Source: a virus. Taken from it: a DNA stretch of 38,197 nucleotides. The translations under genes and the position numbers were made by a program. Below the pieces are notes generated by a model. It was given only the letters and a program-made list of their open reading frames with translations. It had not been told where the DNA came from and did no database searches. The stretch is taken from positions 1 to 38,197 of IMG/VR virus record IMGVR_UViG_3300037842_000770; one strand, 5' to 3'. This document shows positions 7,620 through 14,380 of the stretch, in pieces (positions within the stretch are counted from its first letter, which is position 1; the number at the start of each line of letters is the position of its first letter).

Positions 7620-7831
7620 TTCTTACTCTCTTCCACGTCCATACATACCCATTTCATTGAATCACAAAACAGGTGTGGTTTATTAATAGCTAACCAAAAT
7701 AGTTCAAACCTTGCAACCCTATTGGTTATATCTTTACCCCTATATGTCTTGGTATCAAACAATGTGTGAAAAAAAACCAGCGTCCCCACGAGCGCTGGCA
7801 ATATAAAAAATCCTATTAAAAATGTTTTCAT
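7616..7831 (-). CDS. Small membrane protein, 71 aa
   Basis: An N-terminal hydrophobic stretch ('FLIGFFILPALVGTLVFF', about 4-21) could be a signal anchor. The remainder is soluble and contains 'RVARFELFWLAINKPHLFCDSMKW'-like aromatic content at about 40-65. The gene is tied to both neighbours by ATGA overlaps (7616-7619, 7828-7831), so it is co-translated with the nuclease upstream and the membrane protein downstream. I do not recognise the family. Confidence 0.7.
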   Translation of the reverse strand: MKTFLIGFFILPALVGTLVFFHTLFDTKTYRGKDITNRVARFELFWLAINKPHLFCDSMKWVCMDVEESKK

Positions 7832-8205
7832 TTATCACCCCAGTGTTTACCGTACTCCATGGCATGTCCTGTTTTAACCATTAGATCGTTGATGTTTTTA
7901 CCATCTTTATATATCTCAGCTATCCATCTACCAAACTTACCTTTTTTAAGAACATGTACTGTGATGTCATCAGAATCAACAAGTAGCCCAGCCAAGTAGT
8001 CTCTTGAAATATAACCTGCTGCCTTTTCTTCTTTATTTCTAGTTCTTATCTCAGGTGTGTTTATTCGAGCAAGTCTTAGGTCTGTTTTAATAAACATGTT
8101 AAACCCTAGATCTATGAGTACTTTTTTTAAAGTGTCCCCGTCATAAACTTGCGCTTTATTTATCTGTACTTGGTATGTGTATAACTGCTTTGGTTTTATT
8201 TTCAT
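7828..8205 (-). CDS. Staphylococcal nuclease-like (SNase/TNase) protein
   Basis: 125 aa. The SNase fold signature is present: 'VYDGDTLKKV' (metal Asp about 22 and 24), 'LRLARINTPEIR' (Arg about 44, Glu about 52) and 'GKFGRWIAEIY' carrying the second catalytic Arg, then 'NINDLMVKTGHAMEY'. The position matching the calcium ligand Asp40 of S. aureus nuclease is Asn, as in many 'INAPE' homologues. There is no signal peptide, so it should act inside the cell, for example on host DNA or in nucleotide recycling. AAGGGGGAT precedes its ATG. Confidence 0.88.
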   Translation of the reverse strand: MKIKPKQLYTYQVQINKAQVYDGDTLKKVLIDLGFNMFIKTDLRLARINTPEIRTRNKEEKAAGYISRDYLAGLLVDSDDITVHVLKKGKFGRWIAEIYKDGKNINDLMVKTGHAMEYGKHWGDK

Positions 8206-8226
8206 TTATCCCCCTTGTTGTTAAAT

Positions 8227-8289
8227 CCCCTCCCCACTTCTCAGTCAAAAACGGCAAGTTCCTTTTTGAGTTAGCTGCGTGGTTAGGGG
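8227..8289 (-). other. Predicted two-tier stem-loop in the leader of the nuclease gene
   Basis: The 87-base gap between the 8293 gene and the nuclease gene contains nested inverted repeats. The outer arms CCCCTCCCCAC (8227-8237) and GTGGTTAGGGG (8279-8289) match at 9 of 11 positions. The inner arms TCAAAAACGG (8245-8254) and CCTTTTTGA (8261-8269) pair with one bulged base around a six-base loop. It is the longest spacer in this part of the operon. It could be a processing site, attenuator or structured RNA. Confidence 0.5.
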
Positions 8290-8292
8290 TAA

Positions 8293-8517
8293 TCATTTCT
8301 TATTAATAGCATCTTTGCATTTTTCAATTAAGTTTCCTCTATGTGTCCAGTTTATAGGTGCTGGAATATCTGAGTCATTGCCTTTCATAATTTCCATTAT
8401 ATCCTCAATTTCTTCTTTTAAATAAGTCAGCAATTCACTTTGTTTTTCAAGGGCATCTTCAAAGCCAGCTTGATACCCAGAACATGTTTGCTTGCAAGGG
8501 TGATATAGTTTATTCAT
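8293..8517 (-). CDS. Small hypothetical protein, 74 aa
   Basis: No recognised family. Cysteines at 'HPCKQTCSGYQAGFEDA' near the N terminus and 'IEKCKDA' near the end; the middle is an acidic helix ('LLTYLKEEIEDIMEIM'). It is the first of a run of tiny leftward genes that each have their own Shine-Dalgarno sequence (here GTGAGGAAAC before the ATG). An early accessory role is likely from position only. Confidence 0.65.
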   Translation of the reverse strand: MNKLYHPCKQTCSGYQAGFEDALEKQSELLTYLKEEIEDIMEIMKGNDSDIPAPINWTHRGNLIEKCKDAINKK

Positions 8518-8541
8518 GTTTCCTCACGCTTATTGTTAAAT

Positions 8542-8733
8542 TCACCCATGGTTTTGAAACTCATCAAAAGTAAATCCTAATTCTTTTAATTTTCTTTCAA
8601 TGACTTTTTTAATTGGCGTTTCCATGCATCCTATAGTTCTATTTCCATTTTTCCATATCCCAAAATCATGTACAGCCTCAATATATCCTTTTAAATAACA
8701 GTGCATTTCTGGTGTCATTTCTTTTTTATCCAT
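8542..8733 (-). CDS. Small hypothetical protein, 63 aa
   Basis: AAAGGAG precedes ATG 8733 by nine bases. The protein is mixed helical, with 'PEMHCYLKGYIEAVHDFG' near the N terminus and a basic helix 'IKKVIERKLKELGF' near the end. It starts 'MDKKE' within the sequence AATTTACATGGA, shared with the starts of two neighbours (8944 and 9367). No family recognised. Confidence 0.62.
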   Translation of the reverse strand: MDKKEMTPEMHCYLKGYIEAVHDFGIWKNGNRTIGCMETPIKKVIERKLKELGFTFDEFQNHG

Positions 8734-8767
8734 GTAAATTACTCCTTTCTTTGACCGGAATTGTTAA

Positions 8768-8944
8768 TTAATTGATAGTCATTAGTTTCCAGATTAATTC
8801 ATACTCATGCGTGTATTTTTTACCGCAATTTGTGCAATACATTCTTATGTATGCTTTTGGAAAATCAACCCACGAATGACACTGGCTAGTGTTTTCTTTT
8901 TTACATCTAGGGCACTCATGGTGATTTACGTCTTTATTTTCCAT
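8768..8944 (-). CDS. Small zinc-ribbon protein, 58 aa
   Basis: A short ORF with AAGGAATAATTTAC before its ATG. Two Cys pairs, 'CPRCKKEN' (11 and 14) and 'CTNCGKKY' (37 and 40), form a classic zinc ribbon. A His-rich start ('NHHE') and a conserved 'SWVDFPKAYIRMYC' stretch lie between and around them. Zinc ribbons this small in phages often contact RNA polymerase or nucleic acid; nothing here shows the target. Confidence 0.75.
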   Translation of the reverse strand: MENKDVNHHECPRCKKENTSQCHSWVDFPKAYIRMYCTNCGKKYTHEYELIWKLMTIN

Positions 8945-8975
8945 GTAAATTATTCCTTATTTTTTGCGTTCGCTG

Positions 8976-9182
8976 TTAAACTTCAGAGTCTGGCTCTAAA
9001 TCCATTTCCACTGCGCTTAAAATTTCATACACATGACTTTGCAAGTCCTCAAAATATTCAAACTTCTCACCCATCTTAAAATCAATAACAGTGTCTTTAT
9101 CAACTAAATGACTGTGCTCACAATTTTTCATTGAAGCATATAATAGATCGTATATATCAACTTCTATCTGTATTCTTTTCAC
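8976..9182 (-). CDS. Small acidic hypothetical protein, 68 aa
   Basis: The GTG at 9182 is preferred because CGGAGG lies five bases upstream; an in-frame GTG at 9209 has no such site and overlaps the previous stop. The protein starts with a beta-like 'KRIQIEVDIYDLL', has 'CEHSHLVDKD' in the middle and a strongly acidic end ('MDLEPDSEV'). No family recognised. It belongs to the tiny-gene cluster. Confidence 0.62.
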   Translation of the reverse strand: MKRIQIEVDIYDLLYASMKNCEHSHLVDKDTVIDFKMGEKFEYFEDLQSHVYEILSAVEMDLEPDSEV

Positions 9183-9205
9183 TTCAACCTCCGTTTTTGT
9201 TAAGT

Positions 9206-9367
9206 TCACTCTATGCCTTCGGCTGCTATACTTCTGGCAATATACGTCTTAATAATTACGACTAATTTTGATGATCCTTGGACTTTTGAATACATAACCA
9301 ACAAGTCGCATAATTCAAGAGTGCTTAATTTCTTAAATTTCTCATGTAATTCTTCAACATTTTCCAT
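9206..9367 (-). CDS. Small hypothetical protein, 53 aa
   Basis: A short ORF with AAGGAATAAATTAC before ATG 9367. It begins 'MENVEELHEKFKKL', almost the same leader and start context as the 8944 gene, and continues as two predicted helices ('LELCDLLVMYSK', 'KLVVIIKTYIARSI'). No family recognised. The clean Shine-Dalgarno sequence and fit between its neighbours support it as real. Confidence 0.62.
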   Translation of the reverse strand: MENVEELHEKFKKLSTLELCDLLVMYSKVQGSSKLVVIIKTYIARSIAAEGIE

Positions 9368-9397
9368 GTAATTTATTCCTTTTGTCGACGGTTTTTG

Positions 9398-9694
9398 TTA
9401 AAGACCTTTGTCTTTTAATGTAAGTTTTCTCATATCTTCTAAGTGATATTTAGTAGCGCTTAATTCAGCATCAACCGCAGACTTTGGAATATACCCACCC
9501 ATTTGTAACGACTCGGCCATTGCGTTTATTATGCCTAGATTATCAGATCGAATATCTGTCGATGGGCTTTCCGTGCCTGGCTCTGACTTGTGCGCAGTTA
9601 TTTCAAAGGTGTATGAAATATTTTTATCATCATCAATTAGATAAAATGATTCGCATCTTTTTTCTATTCGTTTTTCCCAATATCCCTTAATCAT
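9398..9694 (-). CDS. Hypothetical protein, 98 aa
   Basis: AGAGGAACGAG precedes ATG 9694. The N-terminal half is beta-like ('RCESFYLIDDDKNISYTFEIT'-type strands at about 12-33), and the C-terminal half is helical ('GIINAMAESLQMGGY', 'ELSATKYHLEDMRKL'). It is the longest member of the tiny-gene cluster. I do not recognise the family. Confidence 0.65.
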   Translation of the reverse strand: MIKGYWEKRIEKRCESFYLIDDDKNISYTFEITAHKSEPGTESPSTDIRSDNLGIINAMAESLQMGGYIPKSAVDAELSATKYHLEDMRKLTLKDKGL

Positions 9695-9720
9695 CTCGTT
9701 CCTCTAATGTTAAGACTCGG

Positions 9721-9903
9721 CTATAAACCAAGTTGTTTTTTCCAATCTTTGCAATTTACAGCGTCAAATTCTTTATCATAACAGCAATTCATTTCTATGC
9801 ATAATTTCTCTTTTTTCAATTTGTAATTTTTATAACCCTCTGTAAAATCTAAAAAAGCCCATGCAGTTATCATCCAAATAAATATAATTCCTAAAACACT
9901 CAT
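9721..9903 (-). CDS. Small single-pass membrane protein, 60 aa
   Basis: Residues about 2-22 are hydrophobic and aromatic ('VLGIIFIWMITAWAFLDF'). The rest is basic, with three cysteines ('CIEMNCC', 'NCKDW'). An N-terminal anchor with a cytoplasmic or periplasmic tail is likely. AGGGTTTGG precedes ATG 9903. No family recognised; small early membrane proteins of phages can act in superinfection control, but this is only a possibility. Confidence 0.62.
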   Translation of the reverse strand: MSVLGIIFIWMITAWAFLDFTEGYKNYKLKKEKLCIEMNCCYDKEFDAVNCKDWKKQLGL

Positions 9904-9930
9904 CCAAACCCTATGTTAAAATGTGGTTAC

Positions 9931-10140
9931 TCAGCATATAATAGATTCACGAGGCGTAAGAAAATCACTTGGTTCATGCCCAGTTGTTGTTATCGTCATA
10001 TCATAGTCTGGCGTCTGTTTATCAAAAACCAACTTCAAGTGATCTTTTATAATTTCTTTTTGCATAAGATCTATTGTTTTATTTTCTGTATTTAATTCAA
10101 AAAAACCTTGTAACCAGTAGCAAAAATCTCTCTCATTCAT
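9931..10140 (-). CDS. Phage protein of the 'DFCYWLQGFFEL' type, 69 aa
   Basis: The opening 'MNERDFCYWLQGFFEL', followed by 'MQKEIIKDHLKLVFDKQTP', is a pattern I know from many uncharacterised small proteins of Gram-negative phages. Function is unknown. The C-terminal 25 residues are polar and variable. AAAGGAATTGAT precedes ATG 10140. Confidence 0.75.
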   Translation of the reverse strand: MNERDFCYWLQGFFELNTENKTIDLMQKEIIKDHLKLVFDKQTPDYDMTITTTGHEPSDFLTPRESIIC

Positions 10141-10157
10141 ATCAATTCCTTTGTTAA

Positions 10158-10385
10158 TTAGTCGTCACTCTCTATGTATTCTTTTTCTGCTTTGAATACT
10201 TCTCTTGCTATTTTGATAGCTTCACCCCAAGACAAATTTCTAAAACAAATTAACATTCTGGCATACTCCGCTATTTCTTTTTTATCCATACAAATATCCT
10301 TCATCTTTCTAAGCTCTATATTTTTCAATCTTAAATTATTGTTAGCTTCTTTTAATGCAGCTACTTGTTGTTTTCTTGTACTCAC
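10158..10385 (-). CDS. Small coiled-coil protein, 75 aa
   Basis: It starts at GTG 10385 with AGAGGATTTTTAA upstream. An N-terminal basic coiled coil ('VAALKEANNNLRLKNIEL') is followed by 'CMDKKEIAEYARML' and an acidic end. An in-frame ATG nearer the middle exists but lacks a good Shine-Dalgarno sequence. No family recognised. Confidence 0.6.
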   Translation of the reverse strand: MSTRKQQVAALKEANNNLRLKNIELRKMKDICMDKKEIAEYARMLICFRNLSWGEAIKIAREVFKAEKEYIESDD

Positions 10386-10534
10386 TTAAAAATCCTCTAA
10401 TGTTAAAAAGTTGAACTACTCCACGTAAATTCGTTTAAAAGTGGGCTTGACCTGAAAGGTTGTTTTCTCCTAAATCGAGTCGGGCATTTCCTCCCTCTCC
10501 TGCCAGGCCACGCCCTAAATTGTTAACTTCCATG
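10386..10534 (-). other. Intergenic stretch with weak short frames
   Basis: This gap holds no convincing gene. A 32-codon frame from ATG 10533 to 10435 and a 13-codon frame behind TTAACAATTTAGGGC are open on the minus strand, and both may be remnants. A small palindrome ACCTGAAAGGT is also present. Confidence 0.4.
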
Positions 10535-10714
10535 CTACATCTCACGTAAATCATTTATACAATATTTAATATTTCCACTAATTTGATAACACTCATGCAA
10601 TGCCTTTTCACACTTCATAACCGTTAGCCCCTCAGTAGAGCCAGGCACCTCAAACTTTTCGTGCATTGCGGGGTTACTGCAAACAATCGCTATTAAAAAC
10701 GTTATATATGTCAT
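10535..10714 (-). CDS. Small exported or membrane-anchored protein, 59 aa
   Basis: A short ORF whose ATG overlaps the upstream stop (ATGA). It begins 'MTYITFLIAIVCS', a short hydrophobic leader that could be a signal peptide, although it lacks a basic start. The rest holds three cysteines ('MKCEKALHECYQ', 'YCIND') that could form disulphides if exported. No family recognised. Confidence 0.6.
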   Translation of the reverse strand: MTYITFLIAIVCSNPAMHEKFEVPGSTEGLTVMKCEKALHECYQISGNIKYCINDLREM

Positions 10715-10887
10715 TCTGGGTCCTTTATCATTCGTCTCGGTTCTAAACCATAGTTCGCACTATTGCGAAGCGTAGCCTCCAAGTACTGATTCTTTTTGTC
10801 AATCTCTCTAAACCTAGCCTTCAGGTGCACATACTCACGCTCAAGCGCTTCATACGCTGCCTTCATCTCCTCTAAACTCTTGCTCAT
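10711..10887 (-). CDS. Small coiled-coil protein, 58 aa
   Basis: A short ORF tied to both neighbours by ATGA overlaps. It is almost entirely a charged heptad-like helix ('LEEMKAAYEALEREYVHLK', then 'RFREIDKKNQYLEATL') ending with the basic 'EPRRMIKDPE'. Probably oligomeric; function unknown. Confidence 0.65.
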   Translation of the reverse strand: MSKSLEEMKAAYEALEREYVHLKARFREIDKKNQYLEATLRNSANYGLEPRRMIKDPE

Positions 10888-11069
10888 CGCTTTAACCCCT
10901 TTATAAATCGACGCTTCCCATGGGCTTTCAGCACCCTCTCAACCACGTCACCCTCTGTTGCTGCATAGAGTAGATCACTTACATGCCCCACTGTTTCACG
11001 CTCAGCCTTTATGGTAGAGCTACCCTTGCGCTTAACTATCTCCCTGCATATATCCGTTATAGTTTTCAT
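10884..11069 (-). CDS. Small basic hypothetical protein, 61 aa
   Basis: A basic helical protein ('DICREIVKRKGSSTIKAE', C terminus 'HGKRRFIKGLKR') that may contact DNA or RNA. It starts inside the stop of the XRE-type regulator (ATGA at 11066-11069), so it could be co-translated with it. No family recognised. Confidence 0.65.
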   Translation of the reverse strand: MKTITDICREIVKRKGSSTIKAERETVGHVSDLLYAATEGDVVERVLKAHGKRRFIKGLKR

Positions 11070-11314
11070 CGCTCGTTCATCTTCTTGGTTATTTTCTCTT
11101 TATAATCCTTAACCATTAGGTTGATTATTCGATTAATCTCAAACCCATAGATGGGGGCAAGGAGCTTAACCATCTTCACGCTAACCGGGGCCTTACCAAG
11201 TTCAATGTGTGACAGATAATGCGGACGCCTCATCTTCAATATTAAACCCACAGCCTCTTGGGTTAGTCCTTTTTTTAGTCGCGCCTTTCTCAGCGCCGTC
11301 GCTGCATACATCAT
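11066..11314 (-). CDS. XRE/Cro-type helix-turn-helix regulator
   Basis: 82 aa. Residues about 6-60 fit the lambda Cro/CI-type HTH: 'LRKARLKKGLTQEAVGLIL' (helices 1-2), 'RPHYLSHIELGKAPVS' (recognition helix and 'E.GK' turn), then 'VKLLAPIYG'. The tail is basic ('KDYKEKITKKMNER'). There is no dimerisation or autocleavage domain, so it is Cro-like rather than CI-like. It is the third gene from the leftward promoter at 11844-11872 and could bind the palindrome at 11897-11911. The start overlaps the upstream stop (ATGA). Confidence 0.85.
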   Translation of the reverse strand: MMYAATALRKARLKKGLTQEAVGLILKMRRPHYLSHIELGKAPVSVKMVKLLAPIYGFEINRIINLMVKDYKEKITKKMNER

Positions 11315-11616
11315 TTTAATTCATCCTTATATAGCTTACTCTTATAAAGCCGCTTTCCATCTATATACCCTAGAGCCGTTTGAACACCCATGAGCACACC
11401 CATGGTTTCTCGGCCCTCTTCCTCTTTAAAAAAATCTATAAACCGCTGCCCCGTGATGTCGTTTCTCACACACCACATCAGCACACGATCTCCGCGCTTA
11501 AACTCACGAACCTGAGCCATTAGCATTAACACCCTAGGCGCTGTAGCCACGTGATCATGGTGCAGAGCCTGAGCTAACCGCTTCAACTGCCATCGCTGTA
11601 ACGACTCACTCAACAA
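11311..11616 (-). CDS. Hypothetical regulatory-region protein, 101 aa
   Basis: Helical and basic, with 'RWQLKRLAQALHHDH', 'RVLMLMAQVREFKRGDRVLMW', 'GQRFIDFFKEEEG' and a Lys-rich end. The spacing resembles small phage proteins near replication regulators, but I cannot name a family. It overlaps the coiled-coil gene by 11 bases and the XRE gene by 4. Confidence 0.7.
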   Translation of the reverse strand: MLSESLQRWQLKRLAQALHHDHVATAPRVLMLMAQVREFKRGDRVLMWCVRNDITGQRFIDFFKEEEGRETMGVLMGVQTALGYIDGKRLYKSKLYKDELK

Positions 11617-11836
11617 GCGTCACCTCCGAATACATATCGATGATAGCCTGATGATCACCCATATGTGCATGTGCTACAGACTTACGCGCCAATGCCTTGA
11701 AACCCCTGATTATCTCTCCTCTGGTTTCAACCACTTTCGCATACTCCTCTACCACTAGTTCTAGTTTCTTAGTCTGCTCTATATATAGTGCAAACTTCTC
11801 CCTTAACGCATCTACTTCTATTTCTAAATCTGTCAT
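11606..11836 (-). CDS. Coiled-coil protein, first gene of leftward early operon, 76 aa
   Basis: Acidic coiled coil for most of its length ('LEIEVDALREKFALYIEQ', 'LELVVEEYAKVVET'), then 'GFKALARKSVAHAHMGDHQ'. The ATG lies seven bases after the predicted -10 box and has no Shine-Dalgarno sequence, so it may be translated from a leaderless transcript. No family recognised. Confidence 0.7.
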   Translation of the reverse strand: MTDLEIEVDALREKFALYIEQTKKLELVVEEYAKVVETRGEIIRGFKALARKSVAHAHMGDHQAIIDMYSEVTLVE

Positions 11837-11843
11837 GAGTTAA

Positions 11844-11872
11844 TATATATGTAAACTAATTCACTGTGTAAA
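11844..11872 (-). promoter_or_regulatory. Leftward early promoter with leaderless start
   Basis: On the minus strand TTTACA (11872-11867), a 17-base spacer, and TATATA (11849-11844). Transcription should begin near 11836, the ATG of the first gene. Confidence 0.7.
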
Positions 11873-11896
11873 TATATTTATTTTTTATGGCAAGGC

Positions 11897-11911
11897 GTGT
11901 AATCATTACAC
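11897..11911. promoter_or_regulatory. Palindromic operator candidate
   Basis: GTGTAATCATTACAC is a perfect inverted repeat with one central base, lying between the divergent early operon and the primase gene. A half-site GTGTAA recurs at 11866-11871 next to the leftward -35 box. A dimeric repressor such as the XRE protein (11066-11314) is the likely ligand. Confidence 0.65.
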
Positions 11912-11970
11912 TATGCTTAGAGTCATGGGCTAGAGTCTTTTATTCACCATAAAACAGCAGAGGGGATTTA

Positions 11971-14052
11971 ATGAATTTGTTCGAGTTCCAACAACTACAT
12001 GATATTAAAGAGCACATACAATTTGATGGTCAAGTGCATAGGTATAAAAAACACTCCCAAAAACAAAAAAACTCATGGTATATCGGGTTTTCACACTACG
12101 ATAACGGCAAGGAGTTTCAGTATCTGCTGGCCGGAGACTGGTCTACAGGGGAGAGAAACACCTGGAAGTCATACGAGCATACAGAGTACGATGATACCTT
12201 CAGGGCCAAGGTGCAGGAGTCTAAAGAGGCTGCCGAGAAAGAAAAAGCCGTCTTAAATAAAGAGGCTGCAAAAAAAGCTGCATGGTTCTGGACTGAAGCT
12301 GGAGAGCTCAACCCCCTAGAGAATCCCTATATGCAGGCCAAGGGGCTGAGCAAGTCGTATGGACTGAAGTACTTTAAGGGAACGCACGGCAATAGCATAG
12401 TCATACCACGTTATAATATATCGGGCGAGATCACCTCAGTTCAACGCATTTTCGACGACGGCTCTAAGCGATTTCTAAAAGACGGGGAGATCAAAGGGAC
12501 TTTCTTCACCATAAACCCTAGAGCTGTGGAGGATGTGGAGTCTATATATATATGTGAAGGGTTCGCCACAGGAGCTACGTGCTCCGAGGTCCTAGAGGGG
12601 CCAGTGGTTGTGGCGTTCGATGCCGGAAACCTTGAGGCCGTTTATCTAGTGGTTAAGGAGCGGTTCCCGAAAGCCGATATCATGGTTTTAGCTGATAATG
12701 ATCAGTTTAATAAATACAATGCAGGGCTTGATAAGGCCTACAAACTATTCGTAGCCCATGGCGTTCCGTATTTCTACCCAGAGTTTGACTCAAATGATGG
12801 ATACCCAACGGACTTTAACGATCTATATATGAACTATGGGATGGACGAGGTTAAGAGACAGTTATACATGAAGCCAAAGAAAGCCTCTAAGTCTTATCTT
12901 GATTTTAAACTCTGGACCGACGCCCATTATAAAACCATGCGCAGATGCCCGATGTCAGACACCGCGTATTATAAAGATCGGTTCAAGCAATGGATACCAA
13001 TTGAAAACTCTATAAATATTATGAAATCTCTTGCCCCAGAGTCGTTGCTTGATCCAACGAAAGTAGAGCCTCACCTTTCCAGATATATAGACAGTATGGA
13101 GAAACGGTTCCTGTTTGATGCCCCTGAGTATCAGAACGAAGATCCTATTGGGCAGATGTTTAAACGACTATATATATCTAATATTAACCACGATTATGCC
13201 GAGGAGCTATTCAAAGAATGGGCTGGAAAAGTATTCTCTAAGGCTAGGGATTCTAGAAACCAAAATACTGTGACGATATTACAAGGAAACCAAGGGATCG
13301 GGAAGGATTCTTTTTTACAACACATGTTCTCGTCTCTAAGTCTATATTTCTCTGATATCCCAGTTAGTGAGAAACTAAAAGAAATTGCTGGCGATATTGC
13401 CGGGCTACTAATAGGAAACATCCCGGAGTTTGATGAGACTCATAAGACTTCAATCTCAACAATTAAGACTCTTATTACTACGCCAAGGTTAAACTATCGA
13501 ACGCCATACGCTAAGAAAGCCACGTTTATGGATATGCGCACTTCATTTGTCTCATCATGCAACCTTGAGGATATTCTTAGAGACTCCACAGGGAATAGAC
13601 GGTTTACAATCTTCGAGGTTGAAAAAATAATATGGACATATAAGCAAGTTAACCCGGACCAAATTCTAGCTCAAATGATCGAACTAGACCGGGTTAAATA
13701 TAAAGCATCTAAAGAGGCTCATAAAGCCATGGACGAATATCTTAACGAAAAAACGCCGGACGATACAAATGACTTAATTATTGAAGAACTTGCCGATAGA
13801 CTTAAAGCTCTCTATGGAATTAGTACAGATCCTGAAATAATGACTTGGCCGTATGTGTCATCTTTAGCTGAGGCTGTTTCTAAGAAATATAGGGTTGGAA
13901 TTAAAAGGATCCAAGGACTAATGCGTAAGCACTTTCAGAAGGTTCAAAAAGTTGAAGGAAAAGCATGTAGGCTATACTTGCCGAAGGCTTTTCAAAATAT
14001 TGAAAGAACGCCAGGGGTGTTAAATATGGCAGATCATCTAGAAAAAGACTAA
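11971..14052 (+). CDS. TOPRIM-VirE bifunctional primase-helicase
   Basis: 693 aa with AGAGGGG before the ATG. The N-terminal region lacks a CHC2 zinc finger and has 'YLLAGDWSTGER', seen in phage primases. A TOPRIM domain follows: Glu in 'ICEGFATGA' (about 194) and 'LADNDQF' (about 238). The second half is a VirE/superfamily 3-like ATPase: Walker A 'GNQGIGKDS' (about 438-446), 'IPEFDE', sensor region 'SSCNLEDIL' and 'DSTGNRRFTIFEV'. It should prime and unwind at the origin. No phage DNA polymerase gene is visible, so host polymerase is probably used. It stands alone on the plus strand. Confidence 0.92.
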   Translation: MNLFEFQQLHDIKEHIQFDGQVHRYKKHSQKQKNSWYIGFSHYDNGKEFQYLLAGDWSTGERNTWKSYEHTEYDDTFRAKVQESKEAAEKEKAVLNKEAAKKAAWFWTEAGELNPLENPYMQAKGLSKSYGLKYFKGTHGNSIVIPRYNISGEITSVQRIFDDGSKRFLKDGEIKGTFFTINPRAVEDVESIYICEGFATGATCSEVLEGPVVVAFDAGNLEAVYLVVKERFPKADIMVLADNDQFNKYNAGLDKAYKLFVAHGVPYFYPEFDSNDGYPTDFNDLYMNYGMDEVKRQLYMKPKKASKSYLDFKLWTDAHYKTMRRCPMSDTAYYKDRFKQWIPIENSINIMKSLAPESLLDPTKVEPHLSRYIDSMEKRFLFDAPEYQNEDPIGQMFKRLYISNINHDYAEELFKEWAGKVFSKARDSRNQNTVTILQGNQGIGKDSFLQHMFSSLSLYFSDIPVSEKLKEIAGDIAGLLIGNIPEFDETHKTSISTIKTLITTPRLNYRTPYAKKATFMDMRTSFVSSCNLEDILRDSTGNRRFTIFEVEKIIWTYKQVNPDQILAQMIELDRVKYKASKEAHKAMDEYLNEKTPDDTNDLIIEELADRLKALYGISTDPEIMTWPYVSSLAEAVSKKYRVGIKRIQGLMRKHFQKVQKVEGKACRLYLPKAFQNIERTPGVLNMADHLEKD

Positions 14053-14056
14053 TTCA

Positions 14057-14076
14057 GGTTACTGTTAGCAGTAACC
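14057..14076 (+). repeat. Perfect hairpin after the primase gene
   Basis: GGTTACTG - TTAG - CAGTAACC forms an 8-base stem with a 4-base loop, immediately after the primase stop. It lacks a U-tract, so it may be an mRNA end-protecting hairpin or a protein site. Confidence 0.7.
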
Positions 14077-14090
14077 GTACCGATAACATT

Positions 14091-14128
14091 AAGGGGTTTG
14101 CGGTAATATCGTTGAGCCCCTTTTTTTT
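14091..14128 (+). terminator. Rho-independent terminator candidate after primase
   Basis: AAGGGG (14091-14096) pairs with CCCCTT (14117-14122), followed by a run of T to 14128. The loop is about 20 bases and contains a CGGTAATA repeat. Confidence 0.55.
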
Positions 14129-14290
14129 CGTTTTTTTTGCGTTTCCGCAATTGCGGTAATATTGTTTTTTGCGGTAATAAAATTTATCCAATAATTCTAT
14201 TGGCTTATCTGTCTTATTACCGGTTACCTCTATTTCTCTATTAAAAGAAAAGAAAATATAATAAGGGGGTGTGTATAAGGAATAAGCACA

Positions 14291-14330
14291 TATAGGGGGA
14301 TATAGGGGGATATGGGGGAAGGGTATAGGG
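14291..14330 (+). repeat. Tandem TATAGGGGGA repeats with G-runs
   Basis: TATAGGGGGA occurs twice in tandem (14291-14300, 14301-14310) and is followed by the variants TATGGGGGAA and GGGTATAGGG. With GGGGG at 14265-14269, these G-runs could fold into a G-quadruplex on this strand. Confidence 0.7.
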
Positions 14331-14380
14331 AGTACGTTTTTTACGGTAACAGGTAGCCTTGGTTTTTTTGTATATTTGTA

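Noticed and set aside
8807-9079. 90-codon plus-strand frame over the tiny-gene cluster
   Set aside because: Opposite to two better-supported leftward genes with Shine-Dalgarno sequences; composition is that of antisense (Phe/Ser-rich).
10435-10533. 32-codon leftward frame, Gly-rich
   Set aside because: Too short, no good ribosome site, and no recognisable pattern; kept only as a note in the intergenic entry.
11066-11314. Evidence of lysogeny from the XRE regulator
   Set aside because: The protein is Cro-like without a CI partner, and no integrase, excisionase or attachment site was found in the window, so temperate life is not supported.
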